A DNA stretch of 64,000 nucleotides from assembly GCF_014207985.1 (NCBI RefSeq), contig NZ_JACHMI010000001.1, forward strand, positions 11,391,001 through 11,455,000, read 5' to 3'. The stretch comes from Nonomuraea rubra. GTDB lineage: Bacteria; Actinomycetota; Actinomycetes; Streptosporangiales; Streptosporangiaceae. Shown piece after piece: positions 8,877-18,208 of this stretch (positions within the stretch are counted from its first letter, which is position 1; each line of letters starts with the position of its first letter). Both the position numbers and the translations under genes were made by a program. The notes under the pieces were generated by a model. That model worked only from the letters and a program-made list of their open reading frames with translations. It did not search any database and was not told where the DNA came from.

Positions 8877-11132
8877 ATGGCATCCTTCGCTCCGCTCCGA
8901 CCCGGAGACCCACAGCGGCTGGGGGGCTTCGAGCTCCTCGGCCGGCTAGGCGAGGGCGGTCAAGGCGTCGTTTACCTGGCCAAGGACCACGCGGACCACC
9001 ACGTGGCCGTCAAGTGGCTGCGGCCCGACCTGTCGGGCGACCAGGTGAGCGTGGAGCGATTCCTGCGCGAGGTCCAGGTGGCCCAGCAGGTCGCGCCCTT
9101 CTGCACCGCCGCCGTCCTGGGCACCGGGGTCGAGCAGGACAGGCCGTTCATCGTCAGCGAGTTCATCGAGGGCCCCTCGTTACAGCGGGTCGTGCAGGAG
9201 GAGGGGCCGCGCACGGGCTCCGTCCTGCACCGGCTGGCCATCGGCACCGCCACGGCCCTGGCCGCCATCCACCAGGCCGGCATCGTGCACCGCGACTTCA
9301 AGCCGGCGAACGTGATCATAGGCGCCGACGGGCCGCGCGTGATCGACTTCGGCATCGCGCGGGCGCTCAACGCCACCTCCACGATCAGCAGCATGGTCGT
9401 GGGCACGCCGTCGTACATGCCGCCCGAGCAGATCATGGGTCACACCGTGGGGCCGGCGGCCGACATGTTCTCCTGGGCCAGCGCCATGGTGTTCGCCGCC
9501 TCCGGGCGGGCGCCGTTCGGCAGCGACACCATGCCCGCGGTGATCAACCGCGTGCTCAACCAGCAGCCCGACCTGAACGCGCTCGGCGAGGGCCCGCTGC
9601 GTGACGTGGTGGTGGCCTGCCTGGCCAAGGACCCGGCGCAGCGGCCCACGGCCGAGCAGGTCATCATGCGGCTGCTGCAGCAGCCGGCGCCGAACCCCGG
9701 CATGCTGGCGCAGGGCGCCGCCGAGGCCGCCCCCGCCCAGCCGCCCTACGCTCCTCACGCGGGCCCACCATCCGGCCCCCCATCTGGCCCCCCGTCCGGC
9801 CCGCCGTACGGCCCGCCCTCCGGGCCGCCGTACGGGCCTCCCTCGGGCCCTCCGTCCGGCTCACCGTTCGCGTCACCGGCCGGCGCCCCTTCGGGGCCCA
9901 TGTCCGGGAACGTCCCGTACGCGACCGGCGCCCAGTTCCCCCAGCCCCAACAGCCGCACTGGCAGCAGCAACCCACGGCCCCGCCGCCCTACGGTCAGCA
10001 GAGCCTCTACACGCAGGCGCCGCCGCGCAAGAGCGGCAAGGGGCCGCTGATCGCCGGCGTCACGGTGGCGGTCGCGCTGCTCCTGCTCGCTGGCGTCATC
10101 GTGATCATCCAGATCGACAAGGCCACGACGACGGTGGCTGTCGGAACCGAGACCCCGACCCCCGGGCGGTCCCGCGCCTCGAAGAGCGCCGAGCCGTCGC
10201 CGACGGCACCGGCCGTGCCGGCGACCGGTACCAGGAGGACACTCCCCGGCGGCAAGATCTACCTCTACGAGAACCCGGCCGACGCCATCGTCCTGACCTC
10301 CTACGAGGTCTTCGACAAGGAGGACGACGACTGGATCGACTACGCCAGGGGCTCGCTGCGCGGCACGTTCACGAAGTTCCAGGAGAACTGGGAGTCGATG
10401 GTCTCCCCCGACGGGAAGCTCCTGGCCACCAGGGGCAGGAGCTACAGCTCCGACGACTTCGACTTCATCGAGATCACCGACCGCGGCTCCGGCGAGCGTA
10501 CGACGATCAAGACCGTCAAGGATCCGCTGATCAGCAGCATCAGGTCCTGGTCGAGGGACGGCTCCAAGATCCTGCTGAACATCGAGAAGAAGAGCGGCAG
10601 CAAGTGGCTCTACCTCGGCTTCGTCGTCGTGGACGTGGCCGCGAAGACCGCCGACGTGGTCAACGTGAGCGACACCTCCATCCGCGACACCGCCTTCGGA
10701 TTCGACGGCGAGGAGGAGGGCGTGGTCAACGTCTACGGCAGCGAGACCAACCGCAACCTGCGCTTCTTCGACACCGAGGGCAAGGCCACCCGCTCGCTGC
10801 CGAGCATCGGCACGCTCTCCGCCGGCACGCAGGACATCTTCTCGCCGTCGGGCGAGACGTTCGTCACCAACTGCCCCAACGGCGGCGACGGCGACCACTG
10901 CGTCTGGGACACCTCGACGGGTGAGCGCGTGAAGAAGTTCACCTCCGACTGCGACAAGGTGCTCGGCTTCTACGACGAGAGCCACCTCTACTGCTGGGAA
11001 CAGAACAACGGCCCCAACGACGAGATCCAGGTGCTCGACTTCAGCGGCAAGCTGCTGCGCAAGATGCTCGAAGTGCCCGACGAGCTCAACTTCAGCCCGG
11101 TCTTCACCGCCAACCCGTCCAGAGGCTCCTGA
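8877..11132 (+). CDS. Membrane-anchored Ser/Thr protein kinase with extracytoplasmic propeller-like domain
   Basis: This 751-residue protein begins with a Hanks-type kinase domain (about 15-270): glycine loop GEGGQGVVY, Lys46 in VAVKW, catalytic HRDFKPAN (138-145), DFG (157-159) and [10 protein letters not shown] Pro/Gly/Ser linker follows with repeated GPPSGPP and GPPYGPP units (about 295-330), then one membrane helix (about 388-410) and an outer domain with repeated strand-turn motifs ([33 protein letters not shown]) like WD40/TolB propellers. It probably senses envelope signals. No ribosome site is present; CAGAAT ends 6 nt before ATG, suggesting a leaderless mRNA. Codon 102 is TTA. Confidence 0.92.
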   Translation: MASFAPLRPGDPQRLGGFELLGRLGEGGQGVVYLAKDHADHHVAVKWLRPDLSGDQVSVERFLREVQVAQQVAPFCTAAVLGTGVEQDRPFIVSEFIEGPSLQRVVQEEGPRTGSVLHRLAIGTATALAAIHQAGIVHRDFKPANVIIGADGPRVIDFGIARALNATSTISSMVVGTPSYMPPEQIMGHTVGPAADMFSWASAMVFAASGRAPFGSDTMPAVINRVLNQQPDLNALGEGPLRDVVVACLAKDPAQRPTAEQVIMRLLQQPAPNPGMLAQGAAEAAPAQPPYAPHAGPPSGPPSGPPSGPPYGPPSGPPYGPPSGPPSGSPFASPAGAPSGPMSGNVPYATGAQFPQPQQPHWQQQPTAPPPYGQQSLYTQAPPRKSGKGPLIAGVTVAVALLLLAGVIVIIQIDKATTTVAVGTETPTPGRSRASKSAEPSPTAPAVPATGTRRTLPGGKIYLYENPADAIVLTSYEVFDKEDDDWIDYARGSLRGTFTKFQENWESMVSPDGKLLATRGRSYSSDDFDFIEITDRGSGERTTIKTVKDPLISSIRSWSRDGSKILLNIEKKSGSKWLYLGFVVVDVAAKTADVVNVSDTSIRDTAFGFDGEEEGVVNVYGSETNRNLRFFDTEGKATRSLPSIGTLSAGTQDIFSPSGETFVTNCPNGGDGDHCVWDTSTGERVKKFTSDCDKVLGFYDESHLYCWEQNNGPNDEIQVLDFSGKLLRKMLEVPDELNFSPVFTANPSRGS

Positions 11133-11163
11133 ACCATCCCGCTCGCGCAGCCGTGATGAGGGC

Positions 11164-13143
11164 ATGAAGACGTTGATCCGCACGGCCGTGACCGCCGCGG
11201 CACTCGCGGCGGTCACGGCCGCCTGCACCTCTTCGACGGGAGGCTCCTCCGCCCCGCCCCCGAAGGCGACGTCACTCGGCGCCGTCCGCCTGGTGGCCTA
11301 CAACAGCTGCGACGACGCGCTGGCCGGCCTGCGCGAGCAGGCCGCCGCCAACGTCACCGCGTACGGCTTCGGCGGCGTCATGCCGTTCGCGGTCGCGGAC
11401 GACGCCGCGGCCGAGAGCAAGGCCAGGGTGGCGACGACGCCGGAGCACTCCACCACGAACGTGCACGAGGCCGGCGTGGACGAGCCCGACCTGGTCAAGA
11501 CCGACGGCAACCGGGTCATCACGGTCGCGGACGGCACCCTGCGGATCATCGACACGGCCACCAGGAAGATCACCGGGTCGGTCAGGCTGACGGAGGGCGA
11601 GGGCGGCCCCGGCCTCCCCGCCGACCTGCTGCTCTCGGGTGACCGCGCGCTGGTGCTCATGCGCGGCGGCGACATCATGTACAAGACCCGCTCGATCGGG
11701 CCGCCCGCCGACACCCGCTACGTCGTGGTGGACCTGGCGGGCGAGCCCAAGGTGCTGAGCACGATCCGGCCGCAGGGCTCGTACGTGGACGCCAGGATGG
11801 TCGGCTCCACGGTCCGGCTGGTCACCCGCAGCCAGCCCGACATCGCCTTCCCCGAGCCGCAGCAGAACGCCACGGAGGCCGACCTGATCAAGGCGAACCA
11901 GGACGCCGTCCGGCGCGCGCCGGTGGACGCCTGGCTGCCGAAGATCGAGATCACAGACGCGTCGGGCGCCGTCAGGAAGGACACGGTGAAGTGCGAGCGG
12001 GTCAGCCACCCCGCCGGCTACACCGGCACCTCGATGCTGACCCTGCACACCATCGACCTGGCGCAGGGCGTCACGGCGGCGGGCACCGACCCGATCAGCC
12101 TGGCCGCCGACGGCGACGTGGTGTACGGCACCGGCCAGAGCCTGTACGTGGCCAGCAACCCGCGCTGGTGGTTCCCGGTGGTGGCCCGCCCGCTCCCCGT
12201 CGAGGAGCCCCCGGCCTCCTCCGGCGCGGCCGCCCCCGCGGTGGAGCCCACCCCTGAAGACCCGCCGGTGCGCCCGTCGAGCACCCAGCCGACGCCCACG
12301 GTGCCGCCCGAGGAGACGGAGGTGCACCGGTTCGACATCACCAGGCCCGGCGCGCCCGCGTACGTGGCCTCGGGCAAGGTGCCGGGACGGCTGCTGAACC
12401 AGTACTCGCTGTCGGAGCACGACGGCCACCTGCGCGTCGCCACCACCGTGAACTCCGGCGACGAGAAGACCAGCTCCAGCACCGTCTACGTGCTCAGGGC
12501 CGACACGCTGGCCAAGGTGGGCGAGGTCGGCGGCCTGGGCAAGGGCGAGCGCATCTACTCGGTCAGGTTCATCGGGCCGATCGGCTACTGCGTCACGTTC
12601 CGGCAGGTGGACCCGCTCTACACGCTGGACCTGCGCGATCCGGCGGCGCCCAGGGTGACGGGCGAGCTGAAGATCACGGGTTACTCGGCGTACCTGCATC
12701 CCGGCAGCGAGGGCCGGCTCATCGGCATCGGCCAGGAGGCCACCGAGGAGGGCAGGACGCGGGGCACGCAGGTCTCGCTGTTCGACGTCAGCGACCCGGC
12801 CGCGCCGCGCCGGCTGTCGCGGCTCTTCCAGAAGGACTCGGGCTCGGGGGCCGAGTGGGACCCGCACGCGTTCCTGTACTGGCCGAAGACCGGCCTGTCG
12901 GTGATCCCGCTGAACAAGGCGTACGAGTCGGGCGCGCTGGTGCTCCAGATCGGCGACGCGGAGGTCAAGGAGCTGGGGATGATCAAGCATCCGACGCAGC
13001 GCCAGGAGGGCGGCTACAGCTACGAGCCGGGCATCCAGCGCTCGATGGTCATCGGCGACTCGTTGTGGACGGTCTCGTACGAGGGGGTCCAGGTCAACGA
13101 CCTCGCCACGCTGTCCTCACAAGCGTGGATCCCACTCCGTTAA
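11164..13143 (+). CDS. Secreted beta-propeller-domain lipoprotein
   Basis: This 659-residue exported protein has a signal peptide ending in a lipobox-like VTAAC (Cys at about 21). The body matches the actinobacterial secreted beta-propeller family (COG4880/Beta_propel): TTNVHEAGVDEPDLVKTDG followed by blade-like repeats such as RVITVADGTLRIIDTATRKI. A Pro/Ser-rich insert lies near residues 340-385. The function of the family is unproven. It follows the kinase gene by 31 nt in the same direction and ends at a strong terminator, so the two may be co-transcribed; a role in the same envelope-sensing unit is inference. Confidence 0.85.
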   Translation: MKTLIRTAVTAAALAAVTAACTSSTGGSSAPPPKATSLGAVRLVAYNSCDDALAGLREQAAANVTAYGFGGVMPFAVADDAAAESKARVATTPEHSTTNVHEAGVDEPDLVKTDGNRVITVADGTLRIIDTATRKITGSVRLTEGEGGPGLPADLLLSGDRALVLMRGGDIMYKTRSIGPPADTRYVVVDLAGEPKVLSTIRPQGSYVDARMVGSTVRLVTRSQPDIAFPEPQQNATEADLIKANQDAVRRAPVDAWLPKIEITDASGAVRKDTVKCERVSHPAGYTGTSMLTLHTIDLAQGVTAAGTDPISLAADGDVVYGTGQSLYVASNPRWWFPVVARPLPVEEPPASSGAAAPAVEPTPEDPPVRPSSTQPTPTVPPEETEVHRFDITRPGAPAYVASGKVPGRLLNQYSLSEHDGHLRVATTVNSGDEKTSSSTVYVLRADTLAKVGEVGGLGKGERIYSVRFIGPIGYCVTFRQVDPLYTLDLRDPAAPRVTGELKITGYSAYLHPGSEGRLIGIGQEATEEGRTRGTQVSLFDVSDPAAPRRLSRLFQKDSGSGAEWDPHAFLYWPKTGLSVIPLNKAYESGALVLQIGDAEVKELGMIKHPTQRQEGGYSYEPGIQRSMVIGDSLWTVSYEGVQVNDLATLSSQAWIPLR

Positions 13144-13149
13144 GCAACC

Positions 13150-13186
13150 AAAGAGTGCCGGTTCGTAGCGAACCGGCACTCTTTTT
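13150..13186 (+). terminator. Strong intrinsic terminator after the beta-propeller gene
   Basis: A 16-bp perfect stem (13150-13165 with 13169-13184, core GAGTGCCGG / CCGGCACTC) with a TAG loop is followed by a T-run at 13182-13186. It lies 7 nt after the stop codon. The complementary A-run on the other side means it could also act on the minus strand. Confidence 0.95.
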
Positions 13187-13299
13187 GTGGACTTATCCCG
13201 ACAAATGATGAAAACTTTGCTTACACCCTAGTGTCGGACCGGTTGGTTCGTGTCATACCGGGCGGGCCGGTCCATGATCCAGAAAGGGCCCACGCTGCC

Positions 13300-14550
13300 A
13301 TGCGACCACGCACCCCCCTGCTCGCATTGCTCGTCAGCGCACTGGCGTTACTCGCCGCGCCCCTGCCCGTCTCAGCAGCGACCGCCGCCCCGGACGGCAC
13401 GTACATCGTCCAGCTCAACCCCGCCATGCGCGCGCCCCGCGGCGCCGCCCAGGACCAGGTGGCCGACCTCGGCGGCCAGCTCGTCGGCGTGTACGAGCAC
13501 GCGTTCAAGGGCTACACCGCCCGCCTGAGCGCGACCGCCGCCGAGCAGCTCAAGCGCAACCCGAACGTCATCAGCGTGGAGCCCGACGCCGAAGTGCACG
13601 CCTTCGTCCAGACCGTGCCCACGGGCGTCAGGCGCATCTTCGGCCCGAGCAACCCGAACCTGGACATCGACGGCACCGACGACGTCCGCATCGACGCCGA
13701 CGTCGCCGTGGTCGACAGCGGCGTGGACAACACCCACCCCGACCTGAACGTCGTCGCCCGCGCCAACTGCCTGACCGGCGTCTGCGTCAACAACTCCGGC
13801 ACCGACGACAACGGCCACGGCTCGCACGTCGCGGGCACCGTCGGCGCCCTCGACAACACCATCGGCCCGGTGGGCGTCGCGCCCGGCGCCCGCATCCACG
13901 GCGTGAAGGTGCTCAACGCGGCCGGCTCCGGCACCCTGTCCGGCATCGCCGCCGGCATCAACTGGGTGGTGGCGCGCGCCTCCACCATCGAGGTCATCAA
14001 CCTCAGCCTCGGCTGCAACGGCTGCACCAGCAGCGCGATCAGCACGGCGATCACGAACGCGGTCAACGCCGGCATCGTGGTCGTGGTGGCCGCGGGCAAC
14101 AGCCACACGAACACCTCCTCGTTCTTCCCGGCCAACCACCCCGACGTGGTCACCGTCTCCGCGCTGACCGACAACGACGGTTTGCCCGGCGGTTCAGGGG
14201 GCAGCACGCTCTCGTGCCGCAGCGAGACCGACCAGGACGACACCTCGGCGTTCTACTCCAACTACGGCGCCACGGTGGAGATCACGGCGCCGGGCACGTG
14301 CATCTACTCGACCTACCGCGCCGGCGGCTACGCCACGATCAGCGGCACCTCGATGGCCAGCCCGCACGTGGCGGGCGCGGCCGCGCTGCTCACCTCGGGC
14401 ACCCACAAGCCGACGACCAGGGCGGGCTCCCTGGCCGTGCGCAGCACGCTGATCTCGACCGGCAACAGCAACTGGACCGACGACTCGGGCGACGGCGTCA
14501 AGGAGCCGCTGCTCGACATCCACGACGCCACGCGGTACCCGCCCGCGTGA
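13300..14550 (+). CDS. Secreted subtilisin-like serine protease (S8) with I9 propeptide
   Basis: This 416-residue preproprotein has a signal peptide (about 1-30, cut near ATA-AP), an inhibitor_I9 propeptide (YIVQLNP to VISVEPD, about 35-95) and a peptidase_S8 domain. The triad is Asp139 (VVDSGVD), His173 (NGHGSHVAG) and Ser351 (GTSMASPHVAG), with oxyanion Asn267 (AAGNS). It would be secreted and self-processed. ATG 13300 is chosen because it begins the signal peptide; the AAAGGG at 13283-13288 is rather distant, and earlier in-frame starts give a non-secretory N-terminus. Codon 17, inside the signal peptide, is TTA. A 7-bp inverted repeat (GGACCGG 13236-13242 / CCGGTCC 13267-13273) lies in the upstream region. 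Confidence 0.94.
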   Translation: MRPRTPLLALLVSALALLAAPLPVSAATAAPDGTYIVQLNPAMRAPRGAAQDQVADLGGQLVGVYEHAFKGYTARLSATAAEQLKRNPNVISVEPDAEVHAFVQTVPTGVRRIFGPSNPNLDIDGTDDVRIDADVAVVDSGVDNTHPDLNVVARANCLTGVCVNNSGTDDNGHGSHVAGTVGALDNTIGPVGVAPGARIHGVKVLNAAGSGTLSGIAAGINWVVARASTIEVINLSLGCNGCTSSAISTAITNAVNAGIVVVVAAGNSHTNTSSFFPANHPDVVTVSALTDNDGLPGGSGGSTLSCRSETDQDDTSAFYSNYGATVEITAPGTCIYSTYRAGGYATISGTSMASPHVAGAAALLTSGTHKPTTRAGSLAVRSTLISTGNSNWTDDSGDGVKEPLLDIHDATRYPPA

Positions 14551-14569
14551 GCTGATACCACCCTGGAAC

Positions 14570-14606
14570 GGGCGGTCCGCGGACCCCGCAGCGCCGCGGG
14601 CCGCCC
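14570..14606. terminator. Bidirectional hairpin between convergent protease and glpD genes
   Basis: A 13-bp stem (14570-14582 with 14594-14606, one G-U pair) and an 11-nt loop sit between the stops of the convergent genes. There is no long T-run, which is common for terminators in high-GC Actinobacteria. Confidence 0.7.
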
Positions 14607-14626
14607 CTCCTAACCGGCCGGCTCGC

Positions 14627-16366
14627 TCACGGCGAGTGCTCGGGGACGACCACGGGGACGATCTCCGGCGCGCCGAGCCTGATCGCGTCGGCCTCGTGAT
14701 CGGAGTCCTGCTCCTGCGAGCGCCGCTCGGCCTCCACCCGCTTCGTGTAGTACTCGACCTCCCGCTTGACCTGCTCGCCGTCCCAGTCGAGCGGCTCGGC
14801 CAGCAGCTCGGCGGCCTCCTGCGCCACGGCCACCCCGCGGTGGAAGGTCTCGATGGAGATGCGCGTACGCCGGGTCAGCACGTCGTTCAGGTGCCTGGCG
14901 CCCTCGTGGGTGGCGGCGTAGACGATCTCGGCGCGCAGGTAGTCGTCGGCCCCCGACAGCGGCCGGGCCAGCGACGGATCCCGCTCGATCAGCTCCAGCA
15001 CCTCGTCGATCAGCGCGCCGTAGCGCTGCAGCAGGTGCTCGATCCTGGCCACGTGCAGCCCGGACTCCTGGGCGAGGCGGTGCCGGGAGTTCCACAGCGC
15101 CTGGTAGCCCTCCGCGCCCACGAGCGGGATGCGGTCGGTGCACGAGCGCGGCACCCGCTGGTCCAGGCCGTGCGCCACGGCGTCCACCGCGTCCTTCGCC
15201 ATGACCCGGTACGTCGTGTACTTCCCGCCGGCGATCATCACCAGCCCCGGCACGGGGTGCGCGACCACGTGCTCCCTGGACAGCTTGGACGTCTCGTCGG
15301 ACTCGCCCGACAGCAGCGGCCGCAGCCCCGCGTACACGCCCTCGACGTCGTCGCGGGTCAGCGGCACCGACAGCACCGCGTTGACGTGGTCGAGCAGGTA
15401 GTCGATGTCGGTGCGGGAGGCGGCGGGGTGGCTCTTGTCGAGCGTCCACTCCGTGTCGGTGGTGCCGATGATCCAGTGGCGGCCCCAGGGGATCACGAAC
15501 AGCACCGACTTCTCCGTACGCAGGATGATGCCGGTCACCGAGTGGATGCGGTCGCGCGGGACGACGAGGTGGATGCCCTTGGAGGCGCGTACGTGGATCT
15601 GGCCGCGCCCGCCCACCAGCTCCTGGATGTCGTCGGTCCAGACGCCGGTGGCGTTGACCACCTGCCGGGCGCGGATCTCGAAGTCCTCGCCGCACTCCAG
15701 GTCTCGCACCCGCACGCCGGTGACCCGCTCGCCCTCCCGCAGGAACCCCACCACCTGCGCCCTGGGCGCGACGTGCGCGCCGTACGTGGCGGCGGTGCGC
15801 AGCATGGTCATCACGTAGCGGGCGTCGTCGACCTGGGCGTCCCAGTACTGGACGGCGCCGGTGAAGGCGGTCTTCTTCAGCGCGGGCGCCAGCCGCAGCG
15901 CCCGTGACCTGGACAGGTGCCGGTGCCCGGGCACGCCGCGGGTCAGCCCGGTGGCGAAGCCCAGCGTGTCGTAGAGCGCCACGCCCGCGCCCACGTACGG
16001 GCGCTCCCACCCGTAGTGGGTCATCGGGAACAGGAACGGCACCGGCCGCACCAGGTGCGGCGCGATGCGCTGCAGCAGCAGCGCCCGCTCCTGCAGCGCC
16101 TCGCGCACCAGCTCGAAGTTGAGCTGCTCCAGGTAGCGCAGGCCGCCGTGGATCAGCTTGGACGAGCGCGAGGACGTGCCCGAGGCGAAGTCGCGCGCCT
16201 CCACGAGGCCCACGTCGAGCCCGCGGGTCACCGCGTCCAGCGCGATGCCGGCCCCGACGACGCCGCCGCCGACCACGACCACGTCGAGCTCCTGGGACGC
16301 CATGCGCTCCAGCGCCTCTGCCCGCTCCGCGGGCCCGAGCCGGGCCGCGTTCCTTCCCGACGTCAT
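14627..16366 (-). CDS. glpD: Aerobic glycerol-3-phosphate dehydrogenase
   Basis: GlpD is an FAD enzyme on the inner face of the membrane that oxidises glycerol-3-phosphate to dihydroxyacetone phosphate and passes electrons to quinone. The 579-residue length is normal. It has the FAD-binding GGGVVGAG (33-40), FASGTSSRSSKLIHGGLRYLE-type substrate/FAD residues near 61-81, and the C-terminal DAO_C domain. The product feeds the same triose pool as the aldolase operon upstream. A DeoR-family gene lies 68 nt upstream in the same direction, and an 11-bp motif in that gap recurs upstream of the DeoR gene, so this repressor probably controls glpD. Confidence 0.95.
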   Translation of the reverse strand: MTSGRNAARLGPAERAEALERMASQELDVVVVGGGVVGAGIALDAVTRGLDVGLVEARDFASGTSSRSSKLIHGGLRYLEQLNFELVREALQERALLLQRIAPHLVRPVPFLFPMTHYGWERPYVGAGVALYDTLGFATGLTRGVPGHRHLSRSRALRLAPALKKTAFTGAVQYWDAQVDDARYVMTMLRTAATYGAHVAPRAQVVGFLREGERVTGVRVRDLECGEDFEIRARQVVNATGVWTDDIQELVGGRGQIHVRASKGIHLVVPRDRIHSVTGIILRTEKSVLFVIPWGRHWIIGTTDTEWTLDKSHPAASRTDIDYLLDHVNAVLSVPLTRDDVEGVYAGLRPLLSGESDETSKLSREHVVAHPVPGLVMIAGGKYTTYRVMAKDAVDAVAHGLDQRVPRSCTDRIPLVGAEGYQALWNSRHRLAQESGLHVARIEHLLQRYGALIDEVLELIERDPSLARPLSGADDYLRAEIVYAATHEGARHLNDVLTRRTRISIETFHRGVAVAQEAAELLAEPLDWDGEQVKREVEYYTKRVEAERRSQEQDSDHEADAIRLGAPEIVPVVVPEHSP

Positions 16367-16373
16367 AACTCCC

Positions 16374-16399
16374 CCTGGAACGCCTGTGGTCTGCGTTCC
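16374..16399. promoter_or_regulatory. Candidate DeoR operator upstream of glpD
   Basis: The gap before glpD holds the inverted repeat GGAACGC-N9-GCGTTCC (16377-16399). Its left part belongs to CCTGGAACGCC (16374-16384), which is repeated exactly at 17250-17260 upstream of the DeoR gene. A TAGGTA-like -10 on the minus strand lies just beyond the repeat. Binding by the DeoR protein is inferred. Confidence 0.55.
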
Positions 16400-16434
16400 A
16401 TACCTACCCTCGGACGTATCGCCCTGTAACGCCC

Positions 16435-17205
16435 TCAGGCACGTACGACCTTCACGCCCGCGTCCGTGAGCTGTCCCGCCAGCCGGTCGGGGAGCTGGGC
16501 GTCGGTGACCAGCGTGTCGATCTGGCCGATGGGGCAGATCCTGGAGAACGCCCGCTTGCCGATCTTGGAGGAGTCGGCCACCACCACGACCTGCGCCGCC
16601 CTGCTGATCAGCAGGTGGTTCACGCTGGCCTCGCCCTCGTGGTGGGCCGAGGCCCCCAGCTCGACCTCCAGCCCATCGACGCCCAGGAACGCCACGTCCA
16701 GGGTCACCTGCTCCAGCACGCCGCCGGCCAGCGGCCCGATCAGCTCGTACGACTGCTGCCTGGCCACCCCGCCCGTGACCACGATCTTGACGTGCTGCCG
16801 GACGGTCAGCTCGGCCGCGATGTTCAGCGCGTTGGTGACGATCGTGAACCCGGCCTCCAGCGCCGGCACCGTCGCGAGCGTGCGGGCCAGCTCGGACGTC
16901 GTGGTCCCGCCGTTGAGCCCGATCACGGCGCCGGGTGTCACCAGCTCGGCCGCCGCCAGGGCGATGCGGTGCTTCTCGTCGGCGTGCCTGGCCGTCTTGT
17001 ACCGCAGCGGCAGGTCGTAGCTGACGCTCTGCGCCACCGCCCCGCCCCGCGTCCGCATGAGCATCTGCTGCTGGGCGAGCTGGTCGAAGTCCCGCCTGAT
17101 CGTCGCCGTGGAGACGTCGAGCGCCTGGGCCGCCTCCTCCACCGACAGCCTGCCCTCCTGCGCCAGCAGCTCGAGGATGGCGTTCCAGCGGTCATAGCGG
17201 GACAC
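16435..17205 (-). CDS. DeoR/GlpR-family transcriptional repressor
   Basis: This 256-residue regulator has an N-terminal DeoR helix-turn-helix (about 5-55, LSVEEAAQALDVSTATIRRD) and a C-terminal sugar-phosphate sensor domain related to isomerases (GLNGGTTTSELAR, then VTGGVARQQSYELIGP and AFLGVDG). Family members are released from DNA by a phosphorylated sugar. The start is GTG 17205, because AGGAGG stands 5 nt upstream; ATG 17223 would overlap that site. It lies between glpD (same strand) and the divergent SIS-nagA-pfkB-aldolase operon, so both are likely targets. The inducer may be an amino-sugar or hexose phosphate. Confidence 0.93.
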   Translation of the reverse strand: MSRYDRWNAILELLAQEGRLSVEEAAQALDVSTATIRRDFDQLAQQQMLMRTRGGAVAQSVSYDLPLRYKTARHADEKHRIALAAAELVTPGAVIGLNGGTTTSELARTLATVPALEAGFTIVTNALNIAAELTVRQHVKIVVTGGVARQQSYELIGPLAGGVLEQVTLDVAFLGVDGLEVELGASAHHEGEASVNHLLISRAAQVVVVADSSKIGKRAFSRICPIGQIDTLVTDAQLPDRLAGQLTDAGVKVVRA

Positions 17206-17249
17206 GGAGGCCTCCTGGGGCATGGGGAACAGGAGCAAGGGTGGCACAA

Positions 17250-17311
17250 CCTGGAACGCCAGAGCTACCGGTGTTCATTTCTGCTCTGTGCTGATATAAA
17301 AAGCGCAGAAA
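17250..17311. promoter_or_regulatory. Promoter/operator region between DeoR gene and amino-sugar operon
   Basis: The region holds three things: the 11-bp CCTGGAACGCC shared with the glpD upstream region (17250-17260); a plus-strand promoter candidate with TGTTCA (17272-17277) and TATAAA (17295-17300) spaced 17 bp; and an inverted repeat TTTCTG (17278-17283) / CAGAAA (17306-17311) that spans the promoter spacer and -10. The layout suits repression of the operon by the divergent DeoR protein. Confidence 0.6.
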
Positions 17312-17335
17312 CAATCAACCATGGGGAGGCAAGTG

Positions 17336-18208
17336 GTGACCACCCACACCGAGGCCGAGATCGCGTCCCAGCCGTCCTGCTGGCGCCGCGCCGTCGCGAA
17401 CATCCCCGCCGACGCGCTGCCGCGCCGGGGCGAGCGGGTCGCCGTCGTCGGCTGCGGTACGTCGTGGTTCATCGCGATGGCGTACGCAGTGCTGCGCGAG
17501 CGGGCCGGGCACGGCGAGACCGACGCGTTCGCCGCCTCCGAGTTCCCGCAGGGCCGCCGCTACGACCGCGTCCTGGCGCTGTCGCGCTCGGGCACCACGA
17601 CCGAGGTCCTCGACCTGCTGGCCAGGACGAGCGACAGGAGCGTCGCCATCACCGCCGACCCGGACACGCCGATCATGACGGCCGCGGACGACGTCGTCGT
17701 GCTCGACTACGCCGACGAGAAGTCGGTCGTGCAGACCAGGTTCGCCACGACGCAGCTCGCCATGCTCCGCGCCTCCCTGGGCGAGGACCTCACCCAGGCG
17801 ATCGCCGACGCCGAGGAGGCCGTGGCCGCGCCGCTGCCCGACGCGCTGGTGCGGGCCGAGCAGTTCAGCTTCCTGGGCACCGGCTGGTCGGTCGGCCTGG
17901 CGCAGGAGGCGGCGCTGAAGATGCGCGAGGCGTCCCGCTCCTGGACGGAGGCCTACCCGGCGATGGAGTACCGGCACGGCCCGATCAGCATCGCCGCCCC
18001 CGGCCGGGTGACCTGGATGCTCGGCACCGCCCCGGAAGGGCTGCGCGCCCAGGTCGAGGAGACCGGCGGCACGTTCTTCGAGACCTCGCTCGACCCCATG
18101 GCCGAGCTGATCCGGGCCCAGCGGGTCGCCGTGGCACGGGCCTTCGCCCAGGGGCTGAGCCCCGACGAGCCCATGCACCTCACGCGATCTGTGATCCTTT
18201 CTTCATGA
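17336..18208 (+). CDS. SIS-domain sugar-phosphate isomerase/deaminase (AgaS/GlmS-C-like)
   Basis: This 290-residue protein has tandem SIS domains: AVVGCGTSWFIAMA and LALSRSGTTTEVLDLL in the first, FLGTGWSVGLAQEAALKMREAS in the second. It binds phosphosugars. In amino-sugar operons such proteins (AgaS, NagB-II) isomerise and deaminate galactosamine- or glucosamine-6-phosphate to the ketohexose phosphate and ammonia; that role is inferred from the next genes. GTG 17336 is chosen with GGGGAGG 6 nt upstream; ATG 17321 has no ribosome site. Its TGA overlaps the nagA ATG (ATGA), so translation is coupled. Confidence 0.88.
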   Translation: MTTHTEAEIASQPSCWRRAVANIPADALPRRGERVAVVGCGTSWFIAMAYAVLRERAGHGETDAFAASEFPQGRRYDRVLALSRSGTTTEVLDLLARTSDRSVAITADPDTPIMTAADDVVVLDYADEKSVVQTRFATTQLAMLRASLGEDLTQAIADAEEAVAAPLPDALVRAEQFSFLGTGWSVGLAQEAALKMREASRSWTEAYPAMEYRHGPISIAAPGRVTWMLGTAPEGLRAQVEETGGTFFETSLDPMAELIRAQRVAVARAFAQGLSPDEPMHLTRSVILSS

